Shown here: in pieces, positions 14,886 through 23,810 of the stretch
How the letters are laid out: each line of letters opens with the position of its first letter
Numbering within the stretch: the stretch's first letter is position 1
Program-made: the position numbers and the translations under genes
The notes under the pieces: model-generated
The model's input: only the letters and a program-made list of their open reading frames with translations
Databases searched by the model: none
Told to the model about the DNA's origin: nothing
From: an uncultured Muribaculaceae bacterium
GTDB lineage: Bacteria > Bacteroidota > Bacteroidia > Bacteroidales > Muribaculaceae
Length of the DNA: 29,801 bases
Reading direction: 5' to 3'
Assembly (NCBI GenBank): GCA_910583795.1
Contig: CAJTZQ010000042.1
Span: forward strand, 1-29,801

Positions 14886-15911
14886 ATGAACGCACCGGAA
14901 ATTGATTGGAGCAATCTTTCTTTCAGCTATCTTAAGACTGATTTCAATGTGAGATGCACCTACAAAGATGGTAAATGGGGAGAAATTGAAGTGTCAGATT
15001 CTGAATATCTCCCAATCCATATTGCCGCATCATGCCTTCACTATGGACAGGAAGCGTTTGAAGGACTAAAAGCATTCAGAGGTAAAGACGGAAAAGTAAG
15101 AGTTTTCAGAATGGATGAAAACGCAAAGCGTTTCATCCGTTCCGCCGAAGGTCTTAAAATGGAGCCACTCCCGGAAAATATTTTCTGCGAGATGGTCCGC
15201 AAGGTCGTTAAACTCAACGAACGTTTTGTTCCCCCTTATGGCACAGGAGCGTCCCTCTATATCCGACCTCTTGAAATAGGAATCACACCTCGGGTTGGAG
15301 TAAGCCCCGCTACCGAATATACAGTAATAATGCTTGTCACTCCCGTCGGACCGTATTTCAAAGAAGGTTTCAAGCCGACAAAAGTGTGCATAAGCCGCGA
15401 ATATGACCGCGTTGCGCCTAAAGGCACAGGTTCAATCAAGGCAGGTGGAAATTATGGTGCCTCTCTTGTGGCTGGAGAAAAAGCTCATGAACTCGGTTAT
15501 TCGGTAATGCTCTATCTTGATCCCAAAGAAAAAAAATATATCGATGAGTGTGGAGCCGCCAACTTCTTCGGAGTTAAGGATAATCGTTATATCACTCCCG
15601 CAAGCGAATCTATACTTCCATCAATCACCAACAAGAGCCTGCGCCAACTTGCTAAAGACATGGGGCTGATTGTTGAAGAACGCCACGTTCCCCTCGAAGA
15701 GCTCGACACATTCGAGGAAATCGCTGCCTGCGGCACAGCTGCGGTATGTTCTCCCGTGTCAGAAATAGACGATCTTGATACAGGTAAAAAATATGTGATC
15801 TCTGCCAATGGGGAAGCCGGCCCTGTGACGACTGCCCTTTACAACAAACTCCGTGCAATTCAATATGGTGATGAACCCGACACACACGGATGGTGTGAAG
15901 TGATTGAATAA
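14886..15911 (+). CDS. ilvE: Branched-chain amino acid aminotransferase
   Basis: The protein has 341 aa, in the family range. This PLP-dependent fold-type IV enzyme interconverts Leu, Ile and Val with their 2-oxo acids using glutamate/2-oxoglutarate in the cytosol. The PLP-binding Lys is Lys185 in GTGSIKAGGNYG. Other family motifs are HYGQEAFEGLKAFR (about 52-65), RFIRSAEGL (82-90), GASLYIRPLEIG (121-132), DECGAANFFG and the C-terminal CGTAAVCSPV. The HD-domain gene starts 9 bp after its stop, so they form an operon. No consensus promoter was found upstream, and the region shows no Ile/Leu/Val-rich leader peptide. Confidence 0.96.
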   Translation: MNAPEIDWSNLSFSYLKTDFNVRCTYKDGKWGEIEVSDSEYLPIHIAASCLHYGQEAFEGLKAFRGKDGKVRVFRMDENAKRFIRSAEGLKMEPLPENIFCEMVRKVVKLNERFVPPYGTGASLYIRPLEIGITPRVGVSPATEYTVIMLVTPVGPYFKEGFKPTKVCISREYDRVAPKGTGSIKAGGNYGASLVAGEKAHELGYSVMLYLDPKEKKYIDECGAANFFGVKDNRYITPASESILPSITNKSLRQLAKDMGLIVEERHVPLEELDTFEEIAACGTAAVCSPVSEIDDLDTGKKYVISANGEAGPVTTALYNKLRAIQYGDEPDTHGWCEVIE

Positions 15912-15920
15912 TTCTATCAA

Positions 15921-16457
15921 ATGGATATTCAGAATATATTTTCAAAATATTATTCAGGAAACGATGCTCTCCTCGCCACTGTCACTCTACATTCGGAGTG
16001 CGTGGCGAGGAAAGCCCTTTTATGTGCCGACCTCAAAGCACTTGACATCGACCGGACATTTCTTTATGAGGCAGCTATGCTCCACGACATCGGAGTAGTG
16101 AAATGCGACGCACCTTCTATTTTTTGTTACGGTGCCCTTCCGTATATATGCCACGGAATCGCCGGCAGAGAGATGCTCGATAAATTAGGTCTCCATCGCC
16201 ATGCGCTCGTGTGTGAACGGCATACCGGATCCGGTCTTTCAGTCGACGACATAATTCGTCAGGATCTGCCACTTCCCCACCGAGACATGCTTCCGGAAAC
16301 TTTGGAGGAGAAGCTGATCTGCTATGCCGACAAATTTTATTCAAAATCTGGAGATCTTACCAAAGAAAAGTCTCTTGACAAAGTAATCAAACAAATTCAG
16401 GCACATGGAGAAGATTCCCTTCAACGGTTTCTTGAGCTACATTCCATATTCGGATAA
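15921..16457 (+). CDS. HD-domain protein (HDIG type), putative phosphohydrolase
   Basis: The protein has 178 aa. The HD metal-binding signature is complete: His24 in HSECVA, His55-Asp56 in LHDIGVV, His78 in CHGIAGREM, His101 in ERHTGSG and Asp137 in CYADKFYSK. This fits the group of small cytosolic HDIG hydrolases often annotated as uncharacterised. The substrate is unknown; nucleotides or phosphorylated metabolites are typical for the superfamily. The gene starts 9 bp after ilvE on the same strand, so it is cotranscribed with it, but nothing in the protein points to amino-acid metabolism. Confidence 0.87.
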   Translation: MDIQNIFSKYYSGNDALLATVTLHSECVARKALLCADLKALDIDRTFLYEAAMLHDIGVVKCDAPSIFCYGALPYICHGIAGREMLDKLGLHRHALVCERHTGSGLSVDDIIRQDLPLPHRDMLPETLEEKLICYADKFYSKSGDLTKEKSLDKVIKQIQAHGEDSLQRFLELHSIFG

Positions 16458-16571
16458 TTAAATGCAGATAATACACTATATTCAGAAACGAAAATTGAGT
16501 GTTATATCCACTTTTCACATTCGGCTCGCTCCTTTTTAGCATTTTTAAATATATATTTTGCATTTTATTGC

Positions 16572-16579
16572 TAACTTTG
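16572..16579 (+). promoter_or_regulatory. Possible -7 element for the lptD-like gene
   Basis: TAACTTTG matches the -7 consensus, but the expected -33 position carries AT-rich sequence rather than TTTG. If used, transcription starts near 16586, leaving a leader of only 13-22 nt. Confidence 0.45.
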
Positions 16580-16598
16580 TACCCGCAACGACAACAAC

Positions 16599-19514
16599 TT
16601 GTCTTCCTTGAGGCGTATTTTTCTATATATCATCGCATTGACCTGTTTAGGTCTTGCTATTGCGCAAAAAGCGACAGTTCCCGGTAAAAAAATACCGGAG
16701 CAATCGCGCTCCGCTGTTGACACAACAGGGGAAACACGTTTTGTGCCTATTGATTCCCTCACACTCAACACCGATTCAATAGTTGTAAGAAACGACACAG
16801 CGTTCTTCCGTTATGATTCAACTCTGACGGTGACAGACTCAATCTTAAATATTCCGGATTCCATATCTTCCGACTCCACATATCGTGCCCGTCGCGGCAA
16901 TGCGATCCCTGCAGATTCCTCACGCACTATACTTTCCCGAATAAACAGAGAAAAAGCGGATCTCGAATTCACCGTTGATTTCAATGCGAAGGATTCTCTT
17001 GTCATGGCTGGGCAAAACAATGCTTATCTATACGGAGACGGTAACGTTGAATACGGAAATTTCAAACTTAACTCACAAGAGATCAGACTTGAGCTTGACA
17101 AATCGACTGTCTATGCCACCGGAGTGGTTGATTCAACCGGAAGTCTTGTAGGATCGCCTATATTCAAAGATGGCAAAGATGAATATGAGTCTAAACAAAT
17201 GACTTATAACTTCAAGACAGAAAGAGGATACATCACAGACGTAATAAGCGAACAAGGAGAAGGCTACCTCACCGGAGGTGCTTCCAAAAAGATGGAAGAC
17301 GGTTCTTTCTTCATCGAAAACGGTAAATATACGACATGCGAGGATCACGACCATCCACACTTTTATTTTAATGTAACGAAAGGTAAGATGATACCTAATA
17401 AAAACATTGTCACCGGACCAGTCTATATGGTGCTTGCCGATGTTCCTCTCCCGATTGCTCTACCTTTTGGTTATTTCCCCTTCACTAAAGATTACTCAAG
17501 CGGTATAATTTTCCCTACTTTCGGAGAAGACTACAACCGTGGGTTCTACCTGCGTGACGGAGGCTATTACTTTGCGATTTCTGATTACGTGGACCTCGCC
17601 CTTAGAGGAGAAATCTATACAAAGGGTTCATGGGGAGTGTCAGGACATACTTCATACGTGAAGCGCTATAAATTCCGAGGAAATTTTGATTTCTCTTATC
17701 TTACAACCATATATGGAGACAAGGGAAGTCCCGACTATTCCAAACAAACCAACTTTCAAGTGATCTGGAGTCACTCACAAGACACAAAGGCGAATCCCAA
17801 TATGAATTTCTCAGCCTCGGTCAACTTTGCAACCTCAGGTTATTCACGAAATGACCTCAACTCATACTATAATTCTTCATTCACGGAAAACACCAAGTCA
17901 TCCACAGTCAACATGACTTACCGTTTCCCCGGAACTAAATGGAGTCTGTCAACAACCGCCAATATTTCTCAGCGTACTCAAGACTCCACGCTTGCAGTCT
18001 CTTTCCCGAACCTCAACGTAACCCTATCTCAGGTTGCCCCGTTCAAGAGGAAAAAATCTGTAGGCGGAGAAAGATGGTATGAAAAAATCCGCCTGTCTTA
18101 CACAGGACAATTCCAGAACTCACTGACAGCTCAACAAGACGTATTCTTCAAGAAGAGTCTTATAAAAGATTGGAGAAACGGCATGCGTCATTCAATGCCC
18201 GTTTCCGCCACTTTCTCCCTCTTTAAGTATATCAACATATCGCCGTCTATTTCAATGAACGACCGTATGTATACATCTAAAATACGCCGTCAATGGGATC
18301 CTCAGGCATCACGAGAAATAGCAGATACCACCTATGGTTTCTACAATCTTTTTGACTTCAATGCGTCCCTTTCTTTCGATACAAAAATATACGGATTCTG
18401 GAAACCTTTGAAAATTTTTGGCGACAAAATACAGATGATACGCCATGTCATCACCCCTACTGTTTCCGTGTCAGGATCCCCCGACTTTTCTGATCCTATG
18501 TGGGGTGTATGGGGCTCTTACGATTATATCGATAGTCAAGGGAACCCTCAGAAGAGAAAATACAATTATTTCTCCCACGGCATATTCGGAGCTCCGTCAC
18601 AGGGAAAATCAGGTGTAGTTTCAGTCAGTCTTGCCAACAATCTTGAAATGAAGGTAAAGAGTGATAATGATTCCACCGGCGTAAAGAAAGTGTCGTTGAT
18701 TGAAAACTTCACAATCAGCCAAAGCTATAACTTTGCAGCCGACTCCATGAACTGGAGCAATATCAACACATCCATTCTCCTGCGACTCGTCAAAAATTTC
18801 AACCTCAACCTCTCCGCCACATGGGATCCCTATACTTACAGGTTATCGCCATCCGGCACACCAGTCCGAGTAAATGTGCCCCGCTGGAAAGCAGGTAAAG
18901 GATGGGCTCGTCTCTCCTCTACCGGAACTTCATTCTCCTACACCTTCAACAATCAGACTTTCAAGAAAAAGAAAGACACAAAAGGAGGTGACACCAACAC
19001 AAACGGAGATGGAGAAAATGACGACACTCCTTTTGACGGACAGGATGGCAGCAATTCCGATAACTTCGATGAATACGGCGATCTGAAAAAGAAAAGACGC
19101 CGTGAGGCAAAAGAAGAGGCGGCAAGCGCCGATGCTGACGGTTACGCCAAATGGGAATGTCCTTGGAGCCTTACATTCAACTATTCTGTCAATTATGGCT
19201 ACGGAGCTTTTGACTACAATAAACTTGAATATAAAGGGAAGTGGACACAGAATTTATCTTTCTCAGGCAACATACGCCCCACCACCAACTGGAATTTTTC
19301 CTTCTCAGCGTCATACAATTTCGACCTCAAAAAGATTGCATACATGAACTGTTCGATATCGCGCGACCTCCACTGTTTCACGATGTCGGCATCTTTCGTG
19401 CCTTTCGGTCCATACAAATCATATAATTTCCATATTGCAGTGAAGTCATCACTGTTGAAAGACCTTAAATACGACAAACGTTCTTCTCAAGCCAATGGTA
19501 TCCAATGGTATTAA
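16599..19514 (+). CDS. lptD: LptD-like outer-membrane LPS assembly protein
   Basis: The protein is 971 aa from the TTG at 16599; the TTG at 16608 would give MRRIFLYIIALTCLGLAIA and an equally good signal peptide. No ATG lies in frame before about residue 130, and a stop codon (16572-16574) closes the frame upstream. After a Ser/Asp-rich linker comes an OstA-like periplasmic domain (about 120-260: NAYLYGDGNVEYG, GYLTGG, YTTCEDHDHPHFY). The family block LPIALPFGYFPF and the long barrel region rich in aromatic and alternating residues run to the C-terminus. About residues 788-843 form a low-complexity, highly charged loop. LptD inserts lipopolysaccharide into the outer leaflet. It follows the ilvE unit without a clear terminator. 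Confidence 0.88.
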   Translation: MSSLRRIFLYIIALTCLGLAIAQKATVPGKKIPEQSRSAVDTTGETRFVPIDSLTLNTDSIVVRNDTAFFRYDSTLTVTDSILNIPDSISSDSTYRARRGNAIPADSSRTILSRINREKADLEFTVDFNAKDSLVMAGQNNAYLYGDGNVEYGNFKLNSQEIRLELDKSTVYATGVVDSTGSLVGSPIFKDGKDEYESKQMTYNFKTERGYITDVISEQGEGYLTGGASKKMEDGSFFIENGKYTTCEDHDHPHFYFNVTKGKMIPNKNIVTGPVYMVLADVPLPIALPFGYFPFTKDYSSGIIFPTFGEDYNRGFYLRDGGYYFAISDYVDLALRGEIYTKGSWGVSGHTSYVKRYKFRGNFDFSYLTTIYGDKGSPDYSKQTNFQVIWSHSQDTKANPNMNFSASVNFATSGYSRNDLNSYYNSSFTENTKSSTVNMTYRFPGTKWSLSTTANISQRTQDSTLAVSFPNLNVTLSQVAPFKRKKSVGGERWYEKIRLSYTGQFQNSLTAQQDVFFKKSLIKDWRNGMRHSMPVSATFSLFKYINISPSISMNDRMYTSKIRRQWDPQASREIADTTYGFYNLFDFNASLSFDTKIYGFWKPLKIFGDKIQMIRHVITPTVSVSGSPDFSDPMWGVWGSYDYIDSQGNPQKRKYNYFSHGIFGAPSQGKSGVVSVSLANNLEMKVKSDNDSTGVKKVSLIENFTISQSYNFAADSMNWSNINTSILLRLVKNFNLNLSATWDPYTYRLSPSGTPVRVNVPRWKAGKGWARLSSTGTSFSYTFNNQTFKKKKDTKGGDTNTNGDGENDDTPFDGQDGSNSDNFDEYGDLKKKRRREAKEEAASADADGYAKWECPWSLTFNYSVNYGYGAFDYNKLEYKGKWTQNLSFSGNIRPTTNWNFSFSASYNFDLKKIAYMNCSISRDLHCFTMSASFVPFGPYKSYNFHIAVKSSLLKDLKYDKRSSQANGIQWY

Positions 19515-19579
19515 TCATTACTTGAATCTACCGCTACGTCTGCCTCCGCATCATCTCAGCCATCTATCTGCCATTATAA

Positions 19580-19611
19580 TTTGGTAAATTCACACACATT
19601 TATTACTTTTG
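19580..19611 (+). promoter_or_regulatory. Promoter of the coiled-coil gene / zapA pair
   Basis: TTTG (19580-19583), 20 nt, TACTTTTG (19604-19611). The predicted start near 19618 leaves a leader of about 11 nt before the ATG at 19629. Confidence 0.7.
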
Positions 19612-19628
19612 TAAAAAATTAGGCAGTG

Positions 19629-19925
19629 ATGGCGAAACCTCTAATTCCACTCCTACAGGATCTTGATGACGAAATCAACAAGCTGACTTCCGTACATCAA
19701 AATCTTTATGCACGAATTCATAATCTGGAAGAAGAGAACCGCAACCTGAGACTTGAACTTGAGAACACACGTGCCTTGCTCCGACAATCGGAAATAGACG
19801 CTCAATTCTTGACGATGTCTCACAGGCTCGCGGAATCACCGGACACTATTATTAGCACCCGACGCCGCATCGCCCGATTGATTCGCACCGTCGACAAATG
19901 CATCTCCATGCTCAAGGAGGAATGA
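19629..19925 (+). CDS. Short coiled-coil protein preceding zapA
   Basis: The protein has 98 aa from ATG 19629; a GTG one codon earlier is less likely. Residues 5-60 show a continuous heptad pattern (LLQDLDDEINKL, then IHNLEEENRNLRLELENTRALL), so an extended coiled coil is expected. The C-terminal third is basic (STRRRIARLIR). The stop overlaps the zapA start as ATGA, so the two are translationally coupled. Its size and coiled coil recall ZapB-type division factors, but sequence homology cannot be claimed. A role next to ZapA at the division ring is inferred from this coupling. Confidence 0.8.
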   Translation: MAKPLIPLLQDLDDEINKLTSVHQNLYARIHNLEEENRNLRLELENTRALLRQSEIDAQFLTMSHRLAESPDTIISTRRRIARLIRTVDKCISMLKEE

Positions 19926-20233
19926 CGATGAAGAATTCTGACAAAGTAAAAATGACATTAAATATAGGCGGTGAGCATATACCACTCACCGTCCCATTCG
20001 ACCAACAGGATGCAATACGCGATGCTGAAAAAGCTGTGTCGCAGATCTACAACCACTGGCGGTTGAAATGGCCTTCCCGCTCCGAGAAAGAAGTTATGGC
20101 AATGGTTGCGTTCCAATTTGCGTCTAACTATCAGGAGCTGCTTACAATTCAAGAAGATGGCGCAAGGATCGCATCTCTTTGTAAGGATCGTGTTTCTGCC
20201 TTGCTAAAGGCAGAAAATGATTTGATGGAATAA
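19922..20233 (+). CDS. zapA: Cell division protein ZapA
   Basis: The protein has 103 aa from ATG 19922, or 101 from ATG 19928. ZapA promotes FtsZ bundling at the division ring. The N-terminal beta region (KVKMTLNIGGEHIPLTVPFDQQ) and the helical part with AEKAVSQIYNHW, EVMAMVAFQFASNYQELL and a C-terminal helix match the ZapA family. The first ATG overlaps the upstream stop by 4 bp. A sequence AAGGAGG (19914-19920) ends one base before that ATG and lies seven bases before the second. Because it also encodes Lys-Glu-Glu of the upstream protein, its role as a ribosome-binding site is uncertain in this phylum. Confidence 0.88.
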   Translation: MTMKNSDKVKMTLNIGGEHIPLTVPFDQQDAIRDAEKAVSQIYNHWRLKWPSRSEKEVMAMVAFQFASNYQELLTIQEDGARIASLCKDRVSALLKAENDLME

Positions 20234-20236
20234 TAC

Positions 20237-20267
20237 GCGGAAAAATCTCCATTATGATTCCGCTTTT
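20237..20267 (+). terminator. Possible terminator after zapA
   Basis: GCGGAA (20237-20242) and TTCCGC (20258-20263) form a 6-bp stem with a 15-nt loop, followed by TTTT, 3 bp after the zapA stop. A second strong hairpin lies at 20321-20354. Confidence 0.55.
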
Positions 20268-20320
20268 ACTCGTCTGAATTTCATTTTCCGGCTGCATACA
20301 GTTGCTTTAGCCGATCGTGC

Positions 20321-20354
20321 GAAAGATAAAATCATGATTATGATTTCATCTTTC
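20321..20354 (+). promoter_or_regulatory. Strong hairpin in the zapA-rny gap
   Basis: The arms 20321-20335 and 20340-20354 (GAAAGATaAAATCAT type) pair at 14 of 15 positions around the loop GATT. No T-tract follows. It lies 47 bp before the rny start and could be a leader structure of rny mRNA, a processing site or a small RNA end. No consensus promoter was found in this 168-bp gap. Confidence 0.4.
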
Positions 20355-20401
20355 TATATGGTCACAACTTTTAACATCCTATATATTAACAGATAAAAGC
20401 A

Positions 20402-21943
20402 ATGGATACAGCAATATGGATCATAATTGCCGCGGCGGCGGCGATAGCGGGATATGTAGTAGCTACCGTCTTGTCGAAACGCAACGCCCGATCAGCGGCC
20501 AATATTATTCTCGAGGATGCCCATAGAGAGGCAGACGTCGTAAAAGAGAAAAAAATTCTTAAGGCTAAAGAGGAAGAGATGAGAATCCTTTCTGAAGCTG
20601 AAAGGACAGCCTCTCAAAAAATCCAAAAGGCTCAGGCATCAGAGTCTCGCGCACGCCAGCGCGAGCAACAACTCAATCAGCAGCAAGGTGAGCTCGCCCG
20701 TAGGAAAAAAGAGATCGATGCAGCGAAAACTGCTCTTGATGCCAAAGAACACCTTGTCAACACCCGTAGTGAAGAGGTGGAACAGATGCGTAAAAGCGCA
20801 CAGGAAGAATTGGAACGGGTGTCAGGTCTTTCAGCTGAAGAGGCAAAAGAAAAACTGATCGAATCGCTCAAAGACGAAGCTAAGTCTGCAGCCGCAGGAT
20901 ATATCAACGATATAATGGACGATGCCAAGCTCACAGCATCTAAAGAGGCAAAAAAAATCGTTATCCAGTCTATTCAAAGAGTGGCGACCGAGACTGCTGT
21001 AGAAAATTCCGTCACAGTGTTCCACATCGACAATGACGAGATCAAAGGCAGAATCATCGGAAGGGAAGGGAGAAATATCAGGGCTCTCGAAGCTGCCACA
21101 GGAATAGAGATCATAGTTGACGACACCCCTGAAGCTATTGTCCTTTCAGGTTTTGATCCTGTCCGCCGTGAAATTGCACGCCTTGCGCTTCACCAGCTTG
21201 TGGTGGACGGGCGTATTCACCCGGCACGTATCGAGGAAGTGGTTGCAAAAGTTCGCAAGCAGGTTGAAGAAGAGATCATAGAGACAGGCAAAAGAACAGC
21301 CATAGATCTTGGCATCCATGGCTTACATCCTGAGCTCATCAGAATGGTTGGCAAGATGAAATACCGTTCATCCTATGGACAGAATCTTCTCCAGCACTCT
21401 CGCGAAACAGCCAATCTTTGTGCGGTGATGGCATCTGAGCTCGGGCTCAATCCCAAGAAGGCACGTCGTGCCGGACTTCTTCACGATATAGGCAAAGTGC
21501 CCGACGATGAACCGGAATTACCGCATGCACTCCTCGGCATGAAACTTGCTGAAAAATTTAAAGAGAAACCTGAAATTTGCAACGCGATCGGAGCCCACCA
21601 TGATGAGGTGGAACAGACTTCACTTCTTGCTCCGATTGTTCAGGTTTGTGATGCAATTTCAGGCGCACGCCCGGGTGCGCGCCGTGAGATAGTTGAGGCA
21701 TATATCAAGCGTCTCAATGACCTTGAACAGCTTGCGCTCTCATATCCCGGAGTTCTCAAGACTTATGCAATACAGGCAGGCCGTGAACTTCGCGTGATTG
21801 TAGGTGCAGACAAGATCAGCGACGAGGAGACAGATAAACTTTCGAATGAAATCGCACGAAAGATTCAAGATGAAATGACATATCCCGGTCAAGTGAAAAT
21901 CACGGTCATCCGGGAAACCCGTGCCGTTGCATTCGCTAAATAA
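20402..21943 (+). CDS. rny: Ribonuclease Y
   Basis: The protein has 513 aa, typical. This membrane-anchored endoribonuclease starts mRNA decay. It has an N-terminal transmembrane helix (about residues 4-24), a long coiled coil rich in Lys/Glu/Gln (about 30-165), a KH RNA-binding domain with GRIIGREGRNIRALEAATG (216-234), and an HD catalytic domain with QHSRETANL (331-339), His361-Asp362 in LLHDIGKV and GAHHDEVE. The PSP1/RicT-like gene starts 26 bp after its stop and gldH follows. In Bacillus, RicT is a partner of RNase Y, so the gene order supports a functional link here. Confidence 0.97.
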   Translation: MDTAIWIIIAAAAAIAGYVVATVLSKRNARSAANIILEDAHREADVVKEKKILKAKEEEMRILSEAERTASQKIQKAQASESRARQREQQLNQQQGELARRKKEIDAAKTALDAKEHLVNTRSEEVEQMRKSAQEELERVSGLSAEEAKEKLIESLKDEAKSAAAGYINDIMDDAKLTASKEAKKIVIQSIQRVATETAVENSVTVFHIDNDEIKGRIIGREGRNIRALEAATGIEIIVDDTPEAIVLSGFDPVRREIARLALHQLVVDGRIHPARIEEVVAKVRKQVEEEIIETGKRTAIDLGIHGLHPELIRMVGKMKYRSSYGQNLLQHSRETANLCAVMASELGLNPKKARRAGLLHDIGKVPDDEPELPHALLGMKLAEKFKEKPEICNAIGAHHDEVEQTSLLAPIVQVCDAISGARPGARREIVEAYIKRLNDLEQLALSYPGVLKTYAIQAGRELRVIVGADKISDEETDKLSNEIARKIQDEMTYPGQVKITVIRETRAVAFAK

Positions 21944-21969
21944 GAATCCACCTGTTTTTCTCTAAGATT

Positions 21970-23241
21970 ATGGAAGAAAAAGAAAGAGGTGTTTTCTCAA
22001 GCGGATGTCCCGGATGTAAAAGGGCAGGCGCATGCACTGGATGTTCCCGCAGAGAACCTCGCGGAAAGTTGCTTGCCACAGATTGGCTTGCAGATATTCC
22101 GGGAGTTGATCCAAAGGGGGTTGTGGAAGTTATGTTTAAAAATACCAGGGTAGGCTTTTACACCAATCCTTCTGCTCTCCCTTTGAAAATTGGAGATATT
22201 GTTGCCGTAGAGGCATCTCCCGGACATGATATAGGAAGGGTCACCATGGTCGGTCCTCTCGTGGCAATGCAGATGAAAAAGGCGGGACTGAAGGCGGGGA
22301 CAGAGCTGAAGAAAGTTTTCCGGATTGCACGTCCTAACGACATAGAAAAGTTTGAAGAAGCGCGTGCGCGCGAACACTCCACAATGATACGCGCCCGCTC
22401 AATCGCAGAGGAGCTCGGACTCGCAATGAAAATCGGAGACGTGGAATATCAAGGCGACGGAGGGAAGGCGATTTTCTATTATATAGCCGACGAAAGAGTC
22501 GATTTCAGAAAATTGATACGCATTCTTGCCGACACATTCAAGGTCCGCATCGAAATGAAACAGATAGGGGCGCGACAGGAAGCAGGCAGGATAGGAGGCA
22601 TCGGACCTTGTGGCAGACCGCTATGCTGTTCTTCATGGATGAGCAAGTTTGTCTCCGTCGGTACAGGTTCAGCAAGACTTCAGGATCTTTCCATGAATCC
22701 TCAGAAACTTGCCGGACAATGTGCAAAATTAAAATGTTGCCTAAACTTTGAAGTCGATTCATATGCAGAGGCACAGAAACAGCTTCCTCCGAAAGACGTG
22801 ACTCTCGAAACAAAAGACGGCTCTTATTATTATTTCAAACCCGATATTCTTGCCCGCACTATAACTTATTCCACCGACAAGAATATTCCGGCAAACCTTG
22901 TGACAATCTCAGCCTCCCGCGCTTTCGAGATTATCGCATTAAACAAACAAGGAATTCGTGTGGATGCCCTTGATCCAGATTCCGATGACACGCCGGAAAG
23001 CGAATATGGCGACATAATAGGGCAAGACAGTCTCACTCGTTTCGACAAGAATCGTAAGAAAAAGAAAAAGAAGCGTAAACCCGGTGACCCGTCAGAACAG
23101 ATCCCGGTTGAGCGGATACAAAAAAAGCCCCAGGTCAACAGCCGTCCGGATAAACCTGCAGCCGATTATACAAATAGGATCCGTGGAAAAAAGGGAAACG
23201 GCAATAGCCACAACAACGGAAATTTCGTTCCTAAAAAATAA
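21970..23241 (+). CDS. ricT: PSP1-domain protein, RicT/YaaT-like
   Basis: The protein has 423 aa. A Cys-rich N-terminus (C13-x2-C16-x5-C22-x2-C25) precedes the PSP1 domain (about 45-275), which holds GDIVAVEASPGHDIGRV, IGGIGPCGRPLCCSSW and AGQCAKLKCCLNFE. In Bacillus, RicT forms a [4Fe-4S]-binding complex with RicA and RicF that steers RNase Y. Many cysteines are conserved here, but no RicA or RicF gene is in the window. The tail (about 355-423) is strongly basic with a Lys/Arg run (KNRKKKKKKRK), probably disordered and RNA-binding. The gene lies 26 bp after rny and 2 bp before gldH in one operon. Assignment to the family is firm; the RNase Y role is inferred. Confidence 0.88.
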   Translation: MEEKERGVFSSGCPGCKRAGACTGCSRREPRGKLLATDWLADIPGVDPKGVVEVMFKNTRVGFYTNPSALPLKIGDIVAVEASPGHDIGRVTMVGPLVAMQMKKAGLKAGTELKKVFRIARPNDIEKFEEARAREHSTMIRARSIAEELGLAMKIGDVEYQGDGGKAIFYYIADERVDFRKLIRILADTFKVRIEMKQIGARQEAGRIGGIGPCGRPLCCSSWMSKFVSVGTGSARLQDLSMNPQKLAGQCAKLKCCLNFEVDSYAEAQKQLPPKDVTLETKDGSYYYFKPDILARTITYSTDKNIPANLVTISASRAFEIIALNKQGIRVDALDPDSDDTPESEYGDIIGQDSLTRFDKNRKKKKKKRKPGDPSEQIPVERIQKKPQVNSRPDKPAADYTNRIRGKKGNGNSHNNGNFVPKK

Positions 23242-23243
23242 CT

Positions 23244-23810
23244 ATGAACGGTATAATTTCAAAGATAAAGTCCATCCTGCCTTCACAGCATATGCGCAAG
23301 GCGGGATGGGCTGTCTTTTCAACCCTGCTGTTTACTATCCTTTTATCTTCCTGTCTCCAGAATGCCGGAGTTGAATACTCAAGCTTTATAGCAACCGGAG
23401 AATCAGGGATACCTGATAATTGGGAATACGAATTTTCTCCTGTACCTGCCGATTCCGCCTCCATAGGTAATATTCCATACGACTTGATATTGGTGGTGAG
23501 ATATTCAGCATCGACAAAATCAAAAGACATAATATTTGATATAGAGGAATTTTCACTCCAACAGGAGATGCCAGACACAACTTCAGTGAAGGTTTCTTTG
23601 TTCAATGAAGGAAACAAACCGGTGGGTAAAGGCAGTTTTGCAATCTATGAAATTGCCGATACCCTCCGACGCGGCATGAAAATACCGCAAGGTTACACAA
23701 TATCCGTGTCGTCTCCTCTACCTAAGGAAGAGACAATAGGGATTAGATCAATAGGCGTTGTCTTGTCACGCACAGGAAATGGCAGGAACTTTAATTTTTT
23801 TAAATTATGA
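23244..23810 (+). CDS. gldH: GldH-family lipoprotein
   Basis: The protein is 188 aa from the ATG 2 bp after the ricT stop. A start at Met17 (23292) gives a more usual lipoprotein signal (MRKAGWAVFSTLLFTILLSSC) and 172 aa. The lipidated Cys is Cys37 in LLSSC. The mature part, with WEYEFSPVPADS, IPYDLILVVRYS and a C-terminal GIRSIGVVLSR, fits the GldH family of Bacteroidota. GldH is needed for gliding in Flavobacterium but is also kept in non-gliding Bacteroidales, where its role is unclear. The stop overlaps the M24 peptidase start by 4 bp. Confidence 0.8.
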   Translation: MNGIISKIKSILPSQHMRKAGWAVFSTLLFTILLSSCLQNAGVEYSSFIATGESGIPDNWEYEFSPVPADSASIGNIPYDLILVVRYSASTKSKDIIFDIEEFSLQQEMPDTTSVKVSLFNEGNKPVGKGSFAIYEIADTLRRGMKIPQGYTISVSSPLPKEETIGIRSIGVVLSRTGNGRNFNFFKL

